Shown piece by piece: positions 48,060 to 60,700 of a DNA stretch of 64,000 nucleotides. A model generated the notes under the pieces. It was not told the origin of the DNA and searched no databases. It saw only the letters and a program-made list of their open reading frames with translations. Position numbers and translations under genes: made by a program. The stretch spans positions 1-64,000 of the forward strand of contig CAVMKL010000060.1 of NCBI GenBank assembly GCA_963682175.1, in the 5' to 3' direction. The first letter of the stretch is position 1. Each line of letters begins with the position of its first letter. Origin of the DNA: Triglochin maritima. Taxonomy: Eukaryota > Streptophyta > Magnoliopsida > Alismatales > Juncaginaceae.

Positions 48060-49837
48060 TGTAGTAACCTTAATCTAAACACCCTATTAAACTAAACTAA
48101 ACCTAATTAACCTTAATTAAGCTTGCTACAGTAAAGAGTGAGGTGAAGATGAGGATAAGATTTGGAATTGCTATAAATAAAGGTGTTAGGTTTTATCTGA
48201 AACGTTTTCTTCATCCTCAAGTTAATCAGAGAGTGGGAGAGGCGATTTTGGAGAAGAAGAAGAAGGAGAGAAGAAGAAGGAGAGGAAGTGAAGGAGAAGA
48301 GTTGGGTTAGGTTTGCCAAAGCTTGAGAAGCTTCCACAAACGTCAAAAAGGTATGTCAAGTCTTCATTATAACTCACTTAAGCTTTGTGGGTGTTGGGGA
48401 TCCACGTTGGTGTCGAATTCCCCGTCGGATTGCAACCTATTCAGAGGTTGAAGACGACAATCGGTCGACCGGTGCCTGTGGGCAGTCGAACGGGTCCACT
48501 TAGCCGGTCGACCGAAACAATGAGAATAGGTCGGTTTGGGGTTTTGACTTATTAAACGGTCGAACGCCCTTAACCTGGTTCGACCGATCTATTCGATGCT
48601 AAGTCAGTTGGGAGCTTTGACCATCAAAACGGTCGACCGCTCTTTAACTTTCGGTCGACCGACTGAGCATTTTAATTAAGCAGTAGAGTGCCTGTGATGT
48701 TTCGGTCGAACTGTATCTCTGTTCCGGTCGACCGAATATTACTTAGGCAAAATGTTGAAATCTCTGTTATCGGTTGAACGGACCCTTGGTTCGACCGGTC
48801 AGATATATATATATTAAAATATTGTATAGTGTAGACCATCCAAACGGTCGACCGCTAGATGACTTTTGTTCGACCGAATGGTCGGTAATTCGGTTGGCGT
48901 GGTTCGACCGATAGATTTGTTTGTACAGTACCGAGTACTGTGCGGAAGACCGGTCGACCGGTGTGCTTTTAGCGGTCGACCGATCTGCCGCAGGTTGGTG
49001 GATTTATCCACACGCGAGTCGTCGAGTTTAGGTCGACTACCGGCTCCGAGGCGACGGTCGATTACCGGCCTTGAGAGCGACGGATTTCACCTTCGACGAG
49101 GGCGTATTATTGTTGGCCTCTCATATCGAGCGGGGTGTGAGAGATGAGTGCCGTAAACCTTGGGTTGTTTGCTAGGGTTTGTCGGTAGGCCGAGGATATT
49201 CCGGCAGGGTGCGCGTCTGGCGGCTCTTGGGGGAGCAGCGGCTGTCGTCTGGCCCGAGTTGTGCATTCGGTGGGCTGACTCGCTCCTGGGGTGGCGGCGT
49301 AGTGTCAGGGTTCCTTTCTGCGGCTCTTGGGGAGCAGTGGTGCCGACTGACCATTGTGAGGCAACGGTGGACTGACTTGACCCTCGTGGTGGCAGGAGTG
49401 GTTCAGTACCGCGGAGGCGGAGATTGACATTATTGTGGGCCCGAGGTGAATGATCATGTGCATTGCATTGCATTGTCTTTAATTCCATTTTGTATTTTAG
49501 GAGGTTTGGCATACGGGGTTCCTGCAAGGAACTCAGGCATGTTTCAATTGTTTGCATTTCAGGTAGCGAGCAACATTAGAGTCGAGGTGGTGACCGAGGA
49601 GGGTGCCCCCGGGATCTGATCCTGTCTTCTTTTTGTATCTTTTGTTGAGGTAGTGATTACATGTATATTCATTTCTGTTGTAATCAGAGTTGACTCATAT
49701 GTATATTTTGACTTCCACATGGATCTATATCTTTTATATTATATATATATGTTGGTTTGTTTCCCGTGACGTGCCTTGTTGACCGTTGACAGTCTTTAAT
49801 ATTGTTTAAATTTTCCGCTGTTTTCGGGGACGTTACA
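48060..49837 (+). mobile_element. Solo LTR (1778 bp), unit 2
   Basis: Same TG..CA ends and GCAGA duplications (48055-48059, 49838-49842) as in unit 1. One C to T difference was noticed at 49165. Confidence 0.83.
48462..48982. repeat. Interspersed CGGTCGACCG palindromes inside the solo LTR, unit 2
   Basis: The same eight exact palindromes and their half-site variants as in unit 1. Confidence 0.85.
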
Positions 49838-50896
49838 GCAGATCTTGAGAATACTGATAATTCTTACAAAGAAGACCTAATGCCACTGGACGACTTGTAA
49901 CATCAGCACTACAAAAATGCACAGGAGTCAACCGAATGTTAGCATACTGCACTGCAGCTGATACTGTCGATGAATACTTACGACTAAGTGAAGAAAAAAT
50001 AGCCAGAAATGCCCCTGCAAAAATTTACTAAATGTGTCATTGCCTAATTTGATAATGAATATTTAAGAAGACCTACACCAACATACTTGACGATGCTACT
50101 TCACATCAGTGAGCGTCGTGAATTCACTGACATGATAAGCAACATTGACAACATGCACTGAGAGTGGAAAAAATGATCAGCCGCATTGAAAGCACAATAT
50201 CAAGGGCTAAGTAGCAAAACAACACTTGTCATCGAGGTTGTAGCATCCTAAGATCTATGAATTTGACATTCTTTGTTTGGCATACCAGGTTAGTGTAATG
50301 ATATTAATGGGCTTCATCAATCTCCAATTTTTGATGATATTCTAAGTGGTAAGACACCACCTATAAATTTCGTTGTCAACGATCACCATTACAACATGAG
50401 ATATTATCTCACAGATTATATTTATCAACAATAGGTCGCATTCATCCAATCAATAATTCTTCTATAGACTCCTAAAGCTATATTGTTTGCTAAATACCAA
50501 GAAGAAGCATGCAAGGATGTGGAACCCTCATTTGGAGTGCTTCAATCGTGATTTGCAATAATTCGAAAGCCATATTTGACGTGTAATGTCGACATGCTAA
50601 ACAAATTTATGATGACTTACATCATAATGCACAATATACTAGTAGAAGATGAACGAGAATCGTAAGCCCACTAAGATGATACAAGTAAATTTGTTCAAGA
50701 CCGACCTCGACATACAAACAGCAGAAGAACAACAACATATGATGATGAGTCATTCGAATATTCTCCCAACTGTATTGTCGATATTAATATTTACTTGAAC
50801 GATATGGTTCAAGTTCGTGATAGGAAGATACATTTGGCTCTTAAAGCGGATTTGGTTGAGAGTATTTGGCAACGCTATGGGCAGAATGATAATTAA

Positions 50897-51839
50897 AAAT
50901 GTCTTTATCTACATTTTAGTTGTTGTAATATTTAATTATATGTAATCGTCAATGTAATCTCGATGAGTTTCGTTATTAATTACTATTATCAACTAGCAGA
51001 TAATAAATTAATAATTTATGAATGTTTGTCCAACAATGATTTTGAAAAAAAATGAAAAACATTAATAGTTATTAAGTTTATTAATAATTACAATTAATAT
51101 ATAAAATTTAAATCATTAAATATATATTTATTTGTAAATAGTAAGAAATGAGTTTAAGGCAAGAGTGCAATACAATTTTATTTTATTATACATAAATAAC
51201 TACGTCGTTCGGGTTTGAGCTTGCATTCCGGGATGAATGTTTCACTCCCCCCAACCAATACTAATAGGTTGGGGAATGTACGATACATATGAGATGTGTT
51301 AGGTCATCACACAACACATATATAGAATGCGGTAATTATGTGAGTGTATGTACGTTTTAATATTTAAATAATAGAATAATACAATATACATATTATAATT
51401 TATTTGCATATAGCCATATATGTACACAAAATTGATGTTCGGCTCATAAAAATATTTAAAATAATTCTAATTATACATAGATAATAAGAATAAAAAAGAC
51501 AATCTTCTAACATACAGTGTATAATGCGCCGCACACATCATCCTGACTGCGGGCGTGTCGTCTAAATTTCTAAACACTACCGCAACCACCTGGGACATGG
51601 TTCAGAAAGAGAGAGAGAGAGAGAGTAGAGTGAGAAAGAGGAGGAGATGAAGCGACTTTTGTTTGAAAAGATGGATGGGAGAGAGGCAGCGTATGGTAGT
51701 GTACTAGCCATGCATGCACTATAGTTTGTATTGTACTCACGGTTGCACTGTTACTTAGGTGGTCTGATTTATTTATTTAGTTTTGGAAATGGAGTCAAAA
51801 TACGTATTTGAAACTGTAATACGCGAAACGGTCGTATCA
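50897..51839. other. AT-rich non-coding spacer, unit 2
   Basis: Copy of 18130-19072. No gene is supported. It contains the same short hairpin and (AG)n tract. Confidence 0.5.
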
Positions 51840-51977
51840 GGGCACCCTTAACGGGGGTGCCCCGCCCGGGCGCCCTGGTTGGGCGCCCGTGGGGTGCCCG
51901 CCCGGGACGCCCACCCGGGCGCGTGCCCGGGCGTTGGGCGTCCCGGGCGCCCATGGGTGGGGGGACACGTGTCCCCC
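51840..51977. repeat. GC-rich hairpin cluster, unit 2
   Basis: Copy of 19073-19210. Confidence 0.7.
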
Positions 51978-52031
51978 TCCCATTGGTTTAATTTTTTTTT
52001 AATTTTTTTTATTATTTAGAGGATGTTTTGT

Positions 52032-53218
52032 TATTAATTTCGGGTTTGAGCTGGAACCCGACCCAACCCGAAATTTTCGGGTTAGAAAAAAACCCAACCC
52101 GAACCCGAATCCGAACCCAATCGGGTTGAACCCAACCCGACCCGAAATTTTCGGGTTGGTTCGGGTTGGACCCGAAATTTTAGCACCAACTTTTGCAATA
52201 CAACTGCTGAATGGTAAGATAATCTTTTTGGCACCAACTTTTTGCAATACAATTGCATCACAACATAACAGAATATTTTCCACTTAAAAAAACCAAAAGT
52301 AGATCTTTTACACTAACCACTATTACTAACTCCGGATCAGATCTAAATACCAACATCACCGATCAAAAAAGGAACCCAACAGATAATATTTGGCCACCAA
52401 AAAACCTCCGGTCACCCGAAATGGATCACAGGAAGGCAAAACCAATGTGGATCGTGAAAAAACAAATCTGGTAGGTGAATTCCAACATTCTTCTCAAAAA
52501 GGTTGCAACCTTTGAACCCAAACCCTACTCTATCCCCTCAGATCCTGACCTGAGAGAGAACCCAATCCGAGAAGACTGCAAAAGATGCGATCTTTCCAAT
52601 GCAGATGGGCTAAAGATTCCGGGGAAGTTGGGATTACCTTCAAGAAGACGATGGGAGTTGCCGTCGTCCCCGAGCTTGGGGAGCGGCGGAGGGGCGGAGT
52701 GCTGGAACTGGCGCGACATCATCCCTCCGCCCTTCTTCCCCTTCACCTCCACAACCATCACCCTTCTCCCCCTTTCTCCACCGCGCCGTTCCTCGTGTCC
52801 AGCGGTGCTTTCGTTCCATTTTGGGGTTCTTCCAACATCTTTCGACGTCCTTCGTCAGGGAAGAATGGACATGCGACGGTGACGTGAGATTAGGGATTTT
52901 GGGTCGGGAGACAGGGACTGGATGGGAGAAATGTGATGTGGAAACAGGTTCGGGTAGTGTGGAAATGGGTGAATGAGTTGGGATTCGGTTCTGGTAATTA
53001 ATAAACGGGTAAATGGGTACTGCTGTATACCTTTAATTGGTTTCGGGTTGGGTCGGGTCAACCCGACCCCTGAAACCCGAACCCGACCCGAGCATCCGGG
53101 TTTTTTTCCCTTCTAACCCAACCCGACCCGAGCTGCTTCTCAACCCGACCCAACCCGACCCGACCAGTCGGGTTCGGGTCGGTTTTCGGGTTCAACCCGA
53201 CCCGTGTGCACCCCTAGG
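52032..53218. mobile_element. hAT-like GGGTCGGG-rich insertion, unit 2
   Basis: Copy of 19265-20451, with the TAGGGGTGCACAC-type right end read inward and no clear left end. Confidence 0.45.
52657..52767 (-). pseudogene. Possible captured HHL1-like exon fragment, unit 2
   Basis: Copy of 19890-20000; same reading frame and same loss of similarity after GDDGN. Confidence 0.4.
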
Positions 53219-53503
53219 TATTTGTTATAAATGTGGGGTAATAATTTATTGTAAGTGATTAAAATTAAGAAATTTCCAGAACCAACAATTTCAAGTTAAA
53301 TAGAAAAAAAATATTAATACAACAATACAATAAAAACAATACATTAATAATACTAAAATACGAAATACAACCAACCACATGAAACATAAAGGAAAATACA
53401 AACCATACAGACTACTACTACAACCCGAAATACAAACTAAGGGAAATACAAACCATACGAAATTAGGGAAATACAAACCATACGAAATACGGACTACAAC
53501 AAA

Positions 53504-54733
53504 CTACACGTACCCATTCTCTTCTGCCCAGGCGAGAAGTTTATCAATTACTTTTTTATCCTTCTCCGTCGGGTTGTCCTTCCTCATCAGAGAGTGAAGC
53601 ATGTCCAACTTATTTTTTATTAAATGCCTCTGGAAATTCCTTTCCGCTAACTCCTCTTGCTTGGAGAAACCATCTTCTCTGACTTGGGCGGTGTATCGAA
53701 TCTGTTCTGCAAGTTCTCTAACATCGGTGTCTCTTTCGGGGCGTAATGCACTCTTAGCCTTTTTCTTAGCCTTCTTCACACCTTCTGGGCGTGTAGACGA
53801 CTCCGGCATCAGTTCTTCTGCATCCGAGGGTGATTGCGTCCTCGAGCCGTCCGTGCTCTTTCTTTTCCCAAGGCTTCCTGACTGGGGACTATTTTCATCG
53901 TGCAACTCCGGTGACTCCCAGTCAACACGCACGGCATTAGCTCCGGAGATCACACTCTCCCATTTTAGGTACCTACGCAACATAACCCAAGCATCAAAAT
54001 AAAGAAATTTAGGCACATGACTTCGCTCGTAGATCACGTGCGCTTGTCGGACAACATCGTCGTCATTCTGGCCGCTCCTTTTCCGTCGGAATGCCTGATC
54101 GAAGCACCCGACCCACTTGTTCACAGCAGGTATAATTCTCCTCCACCGTCCTTTTAAGGACTCTGCGTTCCTTTCGGGTAGGCCAGTGCCTTCCACGGAG
54201 ATGTCGTACACACGTTTCACTCTAGCCCATAATGAAGTAGACTTCTGGTTTGTCCCTGTCACCGCATCGCAACTGACTTCCATATATGCAGAGACAAGTC
54301 TCTCATCCTCAGCTGTGGTCCACAACTTCGGATTGGCTTTGGCAGTTTGGACTTGCTTGCGGTGACGACGCTGTGGAGGTGGGGATGGTGGTGTGGGGGT
54401 GTGTCGTGGTGGGGACTCATCGTCGTCGTTACCCTCATCTTCAATGTTCGCCATACTCTGGCTACTTTTTTGAGACATGGGTCGGCCAAACATCTGGAAC
54501 TGCGGTTGATTATAAGGGAATGGTGGTGCATATTGAGAGTATTGTGGGAATGGTAAGTTTTGATCTGGGGATGCGTAGTGAGAGAATTGTGGGAATGGTG
54601 GTGCGTACTGGGAGAAGTCTGGTTGTTGGAATGATTGTTGGTAAAATGGACGTGAGGGATATGGTTGTGGATAGCGTGGATGCGGATTTGATTGTGGACG
54701 AAGGGGGGAACGATGGTACTCTGGAGAAGACAT
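53504..54733 (-). CDS. Harbinger ORF1: Myb/SANT-like protein, 409 aa, unit 2
   Basis: The translation is identical to 20737-21966: a Pro/Gln-rich N-terminus, a Myb/SANT-like domain (KLWTTAEDERLVSAY..., LKGRWRRI) and a basic segment. The expected role is DNA binding that assists Harbinger transposase. Whether any functional partner transposase exists elsewhere in the genome is unknown. Confidence 0.85.
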   Translation of the reverse strand: MSSPEYHRSPLRPQSNPHPRYPQPYPSRPFYQQSFQQPDFSQYAPPFPQFSHYASPDQNLPFPQYSQYAPPFPYNQPQFQMFGRPMSQKSSQSMANIEDEGNDDDESPPRHTPTPPSPPPQRRHRKQVQTAKANPKLWTTAEDERLVSAYMEVSCDAVTGTNQKSTSLWARVKRVYDISVEGTGLPERNAESLKGRWRRIIPAVNKWVGCFDQAFRRKRSGQNDDDVVRQAHVIYERSHVPKFLYFDAWVMLRRYLKWESVISGANAVRVDWESPELHDENSPQSGSLGKRKSTDGSRTQSPSDAEELMPESSTRPEGVKKAKKKAKSALRPERDTDVRELAEQIRYTAQVREDGFSKQEELAERNFQRHLIKNKLDMLHSLMRKDNPTEKDKKVIDKLLAWAEENGYV

Positions 54734-54806
54734 TGTGGAAGAGATATGGGATGTAAGTTGAGTTTTGTGGAAGAGATATGGGGTGTAAGTCGAGTTTTGT
54801 GTAGGG

Positions 54807-54815
54807 TATATATAG
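54807..54815 (-). promoter_or_regulatory. Candidate TATA box of Harbinger ORF1, unit 2
   Basis: Same CTATATATA as in unit 1, about 75 bp upstream of the ATG. Confidence 0.6.
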
Positions 54816-54829
54816 AGAAAAAATTAGAC

Positions 54830-55003
54830 ACTGTGCAATCACGCGGATTACTTTTCTTACACGCGTATATTGTACATTCACGCGGACTACTTTTCTTTCA
54901 CGCGTGTACTGTACATTCACGCGAACTACTTTTCTTTCACGCGTATACTGTGCAATCACGCGGATTACTTTTCACGCACGCGTATACTGTGCATTCACGC
55001 GCG
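54830..55003. repeat. 39-bp minisatellite with ACGCG cores, unit 2
   Basis: Copy of 22063-22236 with the same number of units. Confidence 0.85.
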
Positions 55004-55010
55004 TTTCGAA

Positions 55011-55058
55011 ATTCAAATATTCAAATTTCAAATATTCAAATTTCAAATATTCAAATTT
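55011..55058. repeat. Short AT-rich tandem repeat, unit 2
   Basis: Copy of 22244-22291. Confidence 0.8.
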
Positions 55059-55374
55059 TTGTGGTTTAATAGTGATTAATATTGTTAATTAATTAATAGT
55101 AATAATAAGTATATCGTGAATTAGAATGATAATGTAATTAGAATTAGATTTATATAAAATGTATTTTATTAAATGTTGTGTGAGAATTAAATTTGTTTAA
55201 TTAAGAAATGATGTGGATGAAAGAGAGTGTAGGGTGGGTGGGGGTAGTCTGGGCATGGATAAGGGGGTTTTTTGGGTGGGTTGGGTGAGCTGACGTGGCA
55301 GAGAGAAGCTGACGTGGCAGAGAGAGAGTGCAGGGCGCCCGGGGGTAGCCGGGCGCTGTTATTTGTGCTCTCAG

Positions 55375-55450
55375 GTGGACATGGCGGAGTGGTTATCGGG
55401 CATGACTAGAAATCATGTGGGCTCTGTCCGCGTCAAATCCTGCCGTACAC
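55375..55450 (+). pseudogene. tRNA-Ser(AGA) pseudogene, unit 2
   Basis: Copy of 22608-22683 with the same T-arm deletion and acceptor mismatch. Confidence 0.85.
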
Positions 55451-56298
55451 CCTTTTATTACTTTCGATTTTGCCTTTATTACTTTCGGTTTTGCTTTTCA
55501 CGCTTTTATTACTTTCGAGTTTCGATTTTGCTTTTATAATTACTTTTGGCTTTACAAAAACCCTCGATCGTGTTACATGGAGAACATAAAGTGGATGTAA
55601 GTAAATCCATATCCGTTTCAGTGCCCACAAAGTGTTGAGAAATGGAATCTTATGATGTCAGCAAAGATGGCAATGAGCCACCCGACCCAAGTTGGAAATT
55701 AAAGTGACTATAGAATGATAGGCCTCAAGGTTTAGAGGCAGTTGGGTTTGACAGTGAAGTGTCATTTGTAATTGTTTATCGTATTTTATTGTGATATGAC
55801 AGTGAAGTGACAGTAAAGGTTTAGAGGAAAGTCATTTGTAATTGTGTATCTAATTACCTAATTATTTATCGTATTTTATTGTGTCTTAATCGTGTTAATC
55901 GTTTTTGAAGCAGAAATCCATATCCAACCCATTTAATTAATAATCTTGTTGTCATATCAAATTTATTTATAAATAATTACTGTATCAAACAGGTTTTAAG
56001 TTGCCTAAAGTTGAAACCGTAGTAGACTCAGATCCTTGTATGTCTTCATCAACTATTTTCTCTAGGCAATGAAAGGTTATAATTAAAATGCTATATATGT
56101 GGAATTCAAAGGAAATGAGAAAGTATTCTTTCACTTACCAGATTCACAGTGTCAAACATGATTCACAGAACAAGAGTTTGAAGCTCATTTCAGAAAGGCC
56201 ATGAAGATTATCATGTCAACATTTTGATTCAAAATTCAATTCATGAATGGTAATTTCATTTTCAGATTTCGAATCAGTACTCCAGAGGCATGTTTCCT
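55451..56298. other. Intergenic region between pseudo-tRNA and gene B 3' end, unit 2
   Basis: Copy of 22684-23531. Only loose short repeats are seen. Confidence 0.5.
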
Positions 56299-57097
56299 TC
56301 AGTTATACACAGAAGAATAGTAATTCTGCATTTGCAAAAGCAAAACACAAGTCCACCACCGAAACAGAAGGCGGATTAACATGTATAAGCAATGCAGCAT
56401 TAACATCTTTAACATAAACCGCCTTTCATCCATCCCCTTGGGCCACATCGTGAATTCACAAGGAAGATTTGTCACAACTGGTTCCTGTCTAAGTAGATCA
56501 CAGAGAGAATCAAAATAATGTCCAGAGTTCAAATGAACCATGCTGATCATGATAATTAGTCTTAACACCAGCTGCCGATGACACACAAGTTGAGTCAGAC
56601 CGGACTTCTTAAGCCACAAAGAGGTCTCATCATTATTAATAAGAAGTTGTTTCACTATGTAGGCAACAAATTCAAACGCCTTCCTTCAAATATCATGACA
56701 CGCTGAATATATTCCCATCGATAGGCATTCCGAAACCGCATACCAGCTATGATGATTCATCATGGCTTCAGTGATGGAAGACTTCGTGGTGTGGTAATAT
56801 CCGTTACAGGCTTATGAGAAAAATAAGAGACGCTCGGCGAGATAAAGAAAGCAATGAGGGGCTATATAGTCGACTTCGGCTCGCCAATTTACAGCAAAGG
56901 TTCTCTCTAGAGCATGATTGAGAGCAAGTACAATATTGACTTGTTCTCTCCATAACTCGGCATTTTTCCCAAGCTTTTCAAAAAGCATTTTCCATGAAGG
57001 ATAATGTGCCTTGATATGATTTTGAATATTGTGATCGATATACATGTTCCACATCCCAAAGATCAGCATTGTCGTTCTTCCGATCTCGCCACATGAC

Positions 57098-57763
57098 ACT
57101 TTTCTGCTACCCTTCATGTTCCCAATTATAATCTCCCTCAGCAGTTTCCTTGCAGAATCATTTCCACGCAAAGAGATAACATCGTCATCCATCACCTTTC
57201 GCCAATCAAAAGGAAATAAAATCTTAATGAAAGATTCATATGAGTAACTTAAGAAGTTACGTGCAACATCAATCATTTCCCAGTTTTCCAATCCGAGCTC
57301 AGCTAAGAATTTCGGCACATCATATATCGAAAGTAGAACCAGCGATTGGCGTAAATAGGATGGTGGTTCCATTTCTAAGTACCTATGCAACTGCCTCAAA
57401 AACTCGAGCAATTTCTTGCCGACAGAAAACACTTTTCTGCTACCCTTCATGTTCCCAATTATAATTTCACTCAGCAGTTTCCTTGCAGAATCATTTCCAG
57501 GCAAAGAGATAACGTCGTCACCCATCACCTTTCGCCAATCAAAAGGATATAAAATCTTAAAGAAAGATTCATATGAGTAACTTAAGAAGTTACGTGCAAC
57601 ATTAATCATTTTCCAGTTTTCCAATCTGAGCTCAGTTAAGAATTTTGCCACATCATAGATTGAAAGTAGAACCAGCGATTGGCGTAAATAGGATGGTGGT
57701 TCCATTTCTAAGTACCTATGCAACTCCCTCAAAAACTCAAGCAATTTCTTGCCAACAGAAAAC
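57098..57763 (-). repeat. Internal 333-bp tandem duplication in gene B, unit 2
   Basis: Copy of 24331-24996; two direct repeats of 111 codons each. Confidence 0.92.
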
Positions 57764-60700
57764 AATTCCGAGGACCAGTACTTCCTAGCTGCAGGTCTGA
57801 AGCGTCGCATCGTGACAATAAACAAGTCCTTCCTTCCACAAGCAAATTTACAGCCACTTTGCTTGATCCACGATGCCCCACTATTCAATATCACATAGTT
57901 TCTATTATTTTGCTGTTGAACCCCGAAGAACTCCAAGTAGAAACGTCTGCAGTTATCATCACCAACTGAATTCAGATACTTCAGAAAAAGTAAGATCTTT
58001 TGTTTCCAAAAGTTCCACATGTCAATGAACAAGTCATAGGTCAAAGCATTCCAACCTCACCTTTAAGCCACGACCATTCCACTCATCGCAGCTACTAGCG
58101 ACCCTCATGCCCTGTGTAAGAGACTCATCCAATTGCCGTGCTTGGACGACGCCTAACTTCTTCCAATAATCAAACATTGGCTCTGAAAACTCTCTAGCGG
58201 TTTCGTAAATCCACAATCTTTGTCTCGTCCGAGTGACAGCAACATAAAGCTGTTTCAATGAACATCAAGCTGGAGAGAACAGGCATAATGAACATCAAGC
58301 TATTTACAATGATTTGATGTTGAAAAAAATAAAAAGAGAAAGCTACAATACTAAGTTCTAACTTATAATGCTGAAAATAGTAAATGTAATTACTTCATCC
58401 AACAAAAACTTCTAGCAAGCTTACCTCCTCAAGCGAGAAATATGGTTTTTGATGGTCAAACAAAGTTTGGAGCTCACAGTTACAAATAATTGGCACACTC
58501 GTCCTTCGTCTTCAATAATTGAATTATTTTTTATCATGTTTTCATTGTACCGTGTAATGGAAGAGTACCCGTCTAACTCATGAAATCCCTCTGAAGAAAG
58601 AATATGCAGTTGTTCTCTTCGAATAAGCTTCATGGTTAAAACTGTTGTCTTACCAGTCCCAGATCTCCCGAGAATAAACGAACTTCTTGGGAAAACTATC
58701 ATGTCGTTCTCTTCTTCGTTGCTCTCAAACGGAAGCTCAATCTCCTTTCCATCTCTACCGATTAACAAATGCCTCGCCACACCCAAAGACGTTGAGTAAA
58801 ATTTCATTAGGAGTAAACTCTCGGAAACTTTTGCATTCTCAACGAAATTCGTACACTTGTCATTTAGCCCATCAGCAGATGCAATTTGGCCAAGGTCTTT
58901 GTATTGGGTGATGTTAACTTCTCTTCCCCAGCTCAATGGAAGTTCTAATTTCCTGAAGAAGAAAATTGAATGAGAAAAATAAAAAAAAGTACCCACACCT
59001 TTACAATTAAACAACTTACATAAAATATGCTCAAATGACCAGAAATACTAACCCTTCTACATATGTTGTTTCACAACGACTAACATAATCAGATGTGTAC
59101 TTTGAGAAGATGGTGTCAAGTCGCTTAACGAGTGCGGGAATCTCGTATAAAGGAAGAACATCCCAAATTCTTAAAACTTGAGTGTACTCTAAAGACTTCT
59201 CAATGTCAATGGTGCAAACAACATACAGCAATTCCATTTTGTATTGCCTGGCTAGCTTGAAGGAGCTATAGCAATTAACGGATGTATCATATCTCGGCCG
59301 CCATCCACCAGCAAGCTTCATCAGTAAAGTTATAAGTTTCTTTTTTGTTTGGTCTGATTTTATCTTTGTAAATGACCTCTTAAAATTGTCGCTAAATAGA
59401 ACCTGCAAAAAATTTAGAATGAAAGGCAAAGTCAATACCAGATAAAGTTTTTTTGTGTGCAAAAAATCACTTAATACAGCAGACTAGAAAGAAATCCACA
59501 ATCAAAGCATATAACAAAATTTTAGGTTTGATTTGACAAAGCATGGTGCCCACGATTGACGCCTCAAGAAAAAACATCTCTGTTGATTTTATTGTTCGTT
59601 GTATAACTACAAATCCAAACTTGAAGATTTAACATCATAGTACCTTCCATCTAGCATTTCTGAAGATTGCAGAATCCTTTTTCAGCAAATCTTCCATCTG
59701 GTCCAGCTCTTTCTTGACTCTAACAATTGCATGAGATATGTGTTCATCATCAGAAGCATCGAAAAAGCAACAACGTTCTTTAGCATCACGAACTAAAGCT
59801 TCCCAAATGGAGCCACTTTTGACCAATGTCGCGGCATTCCCAACAATCCAGAGAGAATGTCTGTGGAAATCATAGACGGGATGTTCAAGCATATTAATGC
59901 ACTTAAAATCAGAAAAAAAAACAGTTCATTCTCTTACACACCTTGCTCTAGTGAGAGCAACATTGGTTCTCTGAGGACTAGATAGGAATCCAATTGATCC
60001 GTGGTTATTAGATCTGACGGTAGATATGATGATTACATCCTCTTCCCCACCTTGAAAACCATCGATGGTTCTCACCTTCACTTTGAAATTTTCATGCTGC
60101 AGAGTATACCATTTTGCAAGATTTTTTTGAATTGAATCGACTTGGGCAGCATAAGGGGATATAACTCCGACACTAAGAATCTGATCTTTGCTTTTAGCTG
60201 GATGCGAAAATAATAAAATTGTTAGGCAGAATTCACGAAAAAGGCATAATATCGATACAGCATTCAAGGTGGTCAACAAAATAATGTCAAAATAAAAATC
60301 CCTGGATTTAACCATGCATCAATGCTCTATATGGATAAAGGTAGAAATTGGACAGTGTTAATTGCAAGGTTGGTCATGAACAGTAAATATCTGAAAATGA
60401 AATATGATTTGGAAAGGATATGAAATAAGAACCACTTAAAAGATATTGCGTTTCGACTACTTTTAGTGCATATTATCACACATTTTCCTCTAGCACTCCA
60501 GGGCAATTGCTCATCCAAAGAATTAGTTACTGTAATCGTAAAAAGCATGCTTAGAATAAGGCAAAAGGTAGTTCTGTGAGCAAGATGGAATATGCTTCAA
60601 ATTAGAATTAGTGGATACCTTGGTAAAGCTTCTTCAGATTTTTTAAAACCCTCGACGAAATTTCTTCTGCTACCTCCATGCTCACCCTTTTCTTCTTTTC

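Larger units (their letters stand above)
47757..50896 (+). pseudogene. PIF/Harbinger (ALP1-like) transposase pseudogene split by a solo LTR, unit 2
   Basis: Copy of 14990-18129 with the same stops, frameshift and LTR interruption. The N-terminal part ends at 48059 and resumes at 49838. No repairing change was seen. The shared lesions show the transposase was dead before the array formed. Confidence 0.82.
51840..55370. mobile_element. Probable Harbinger-type element carrying ORF1 only, unit 2
   Basis: Copy of 19073-22603 with the same diverged terminal repeats and flanking TCA. Confidence 0.5.
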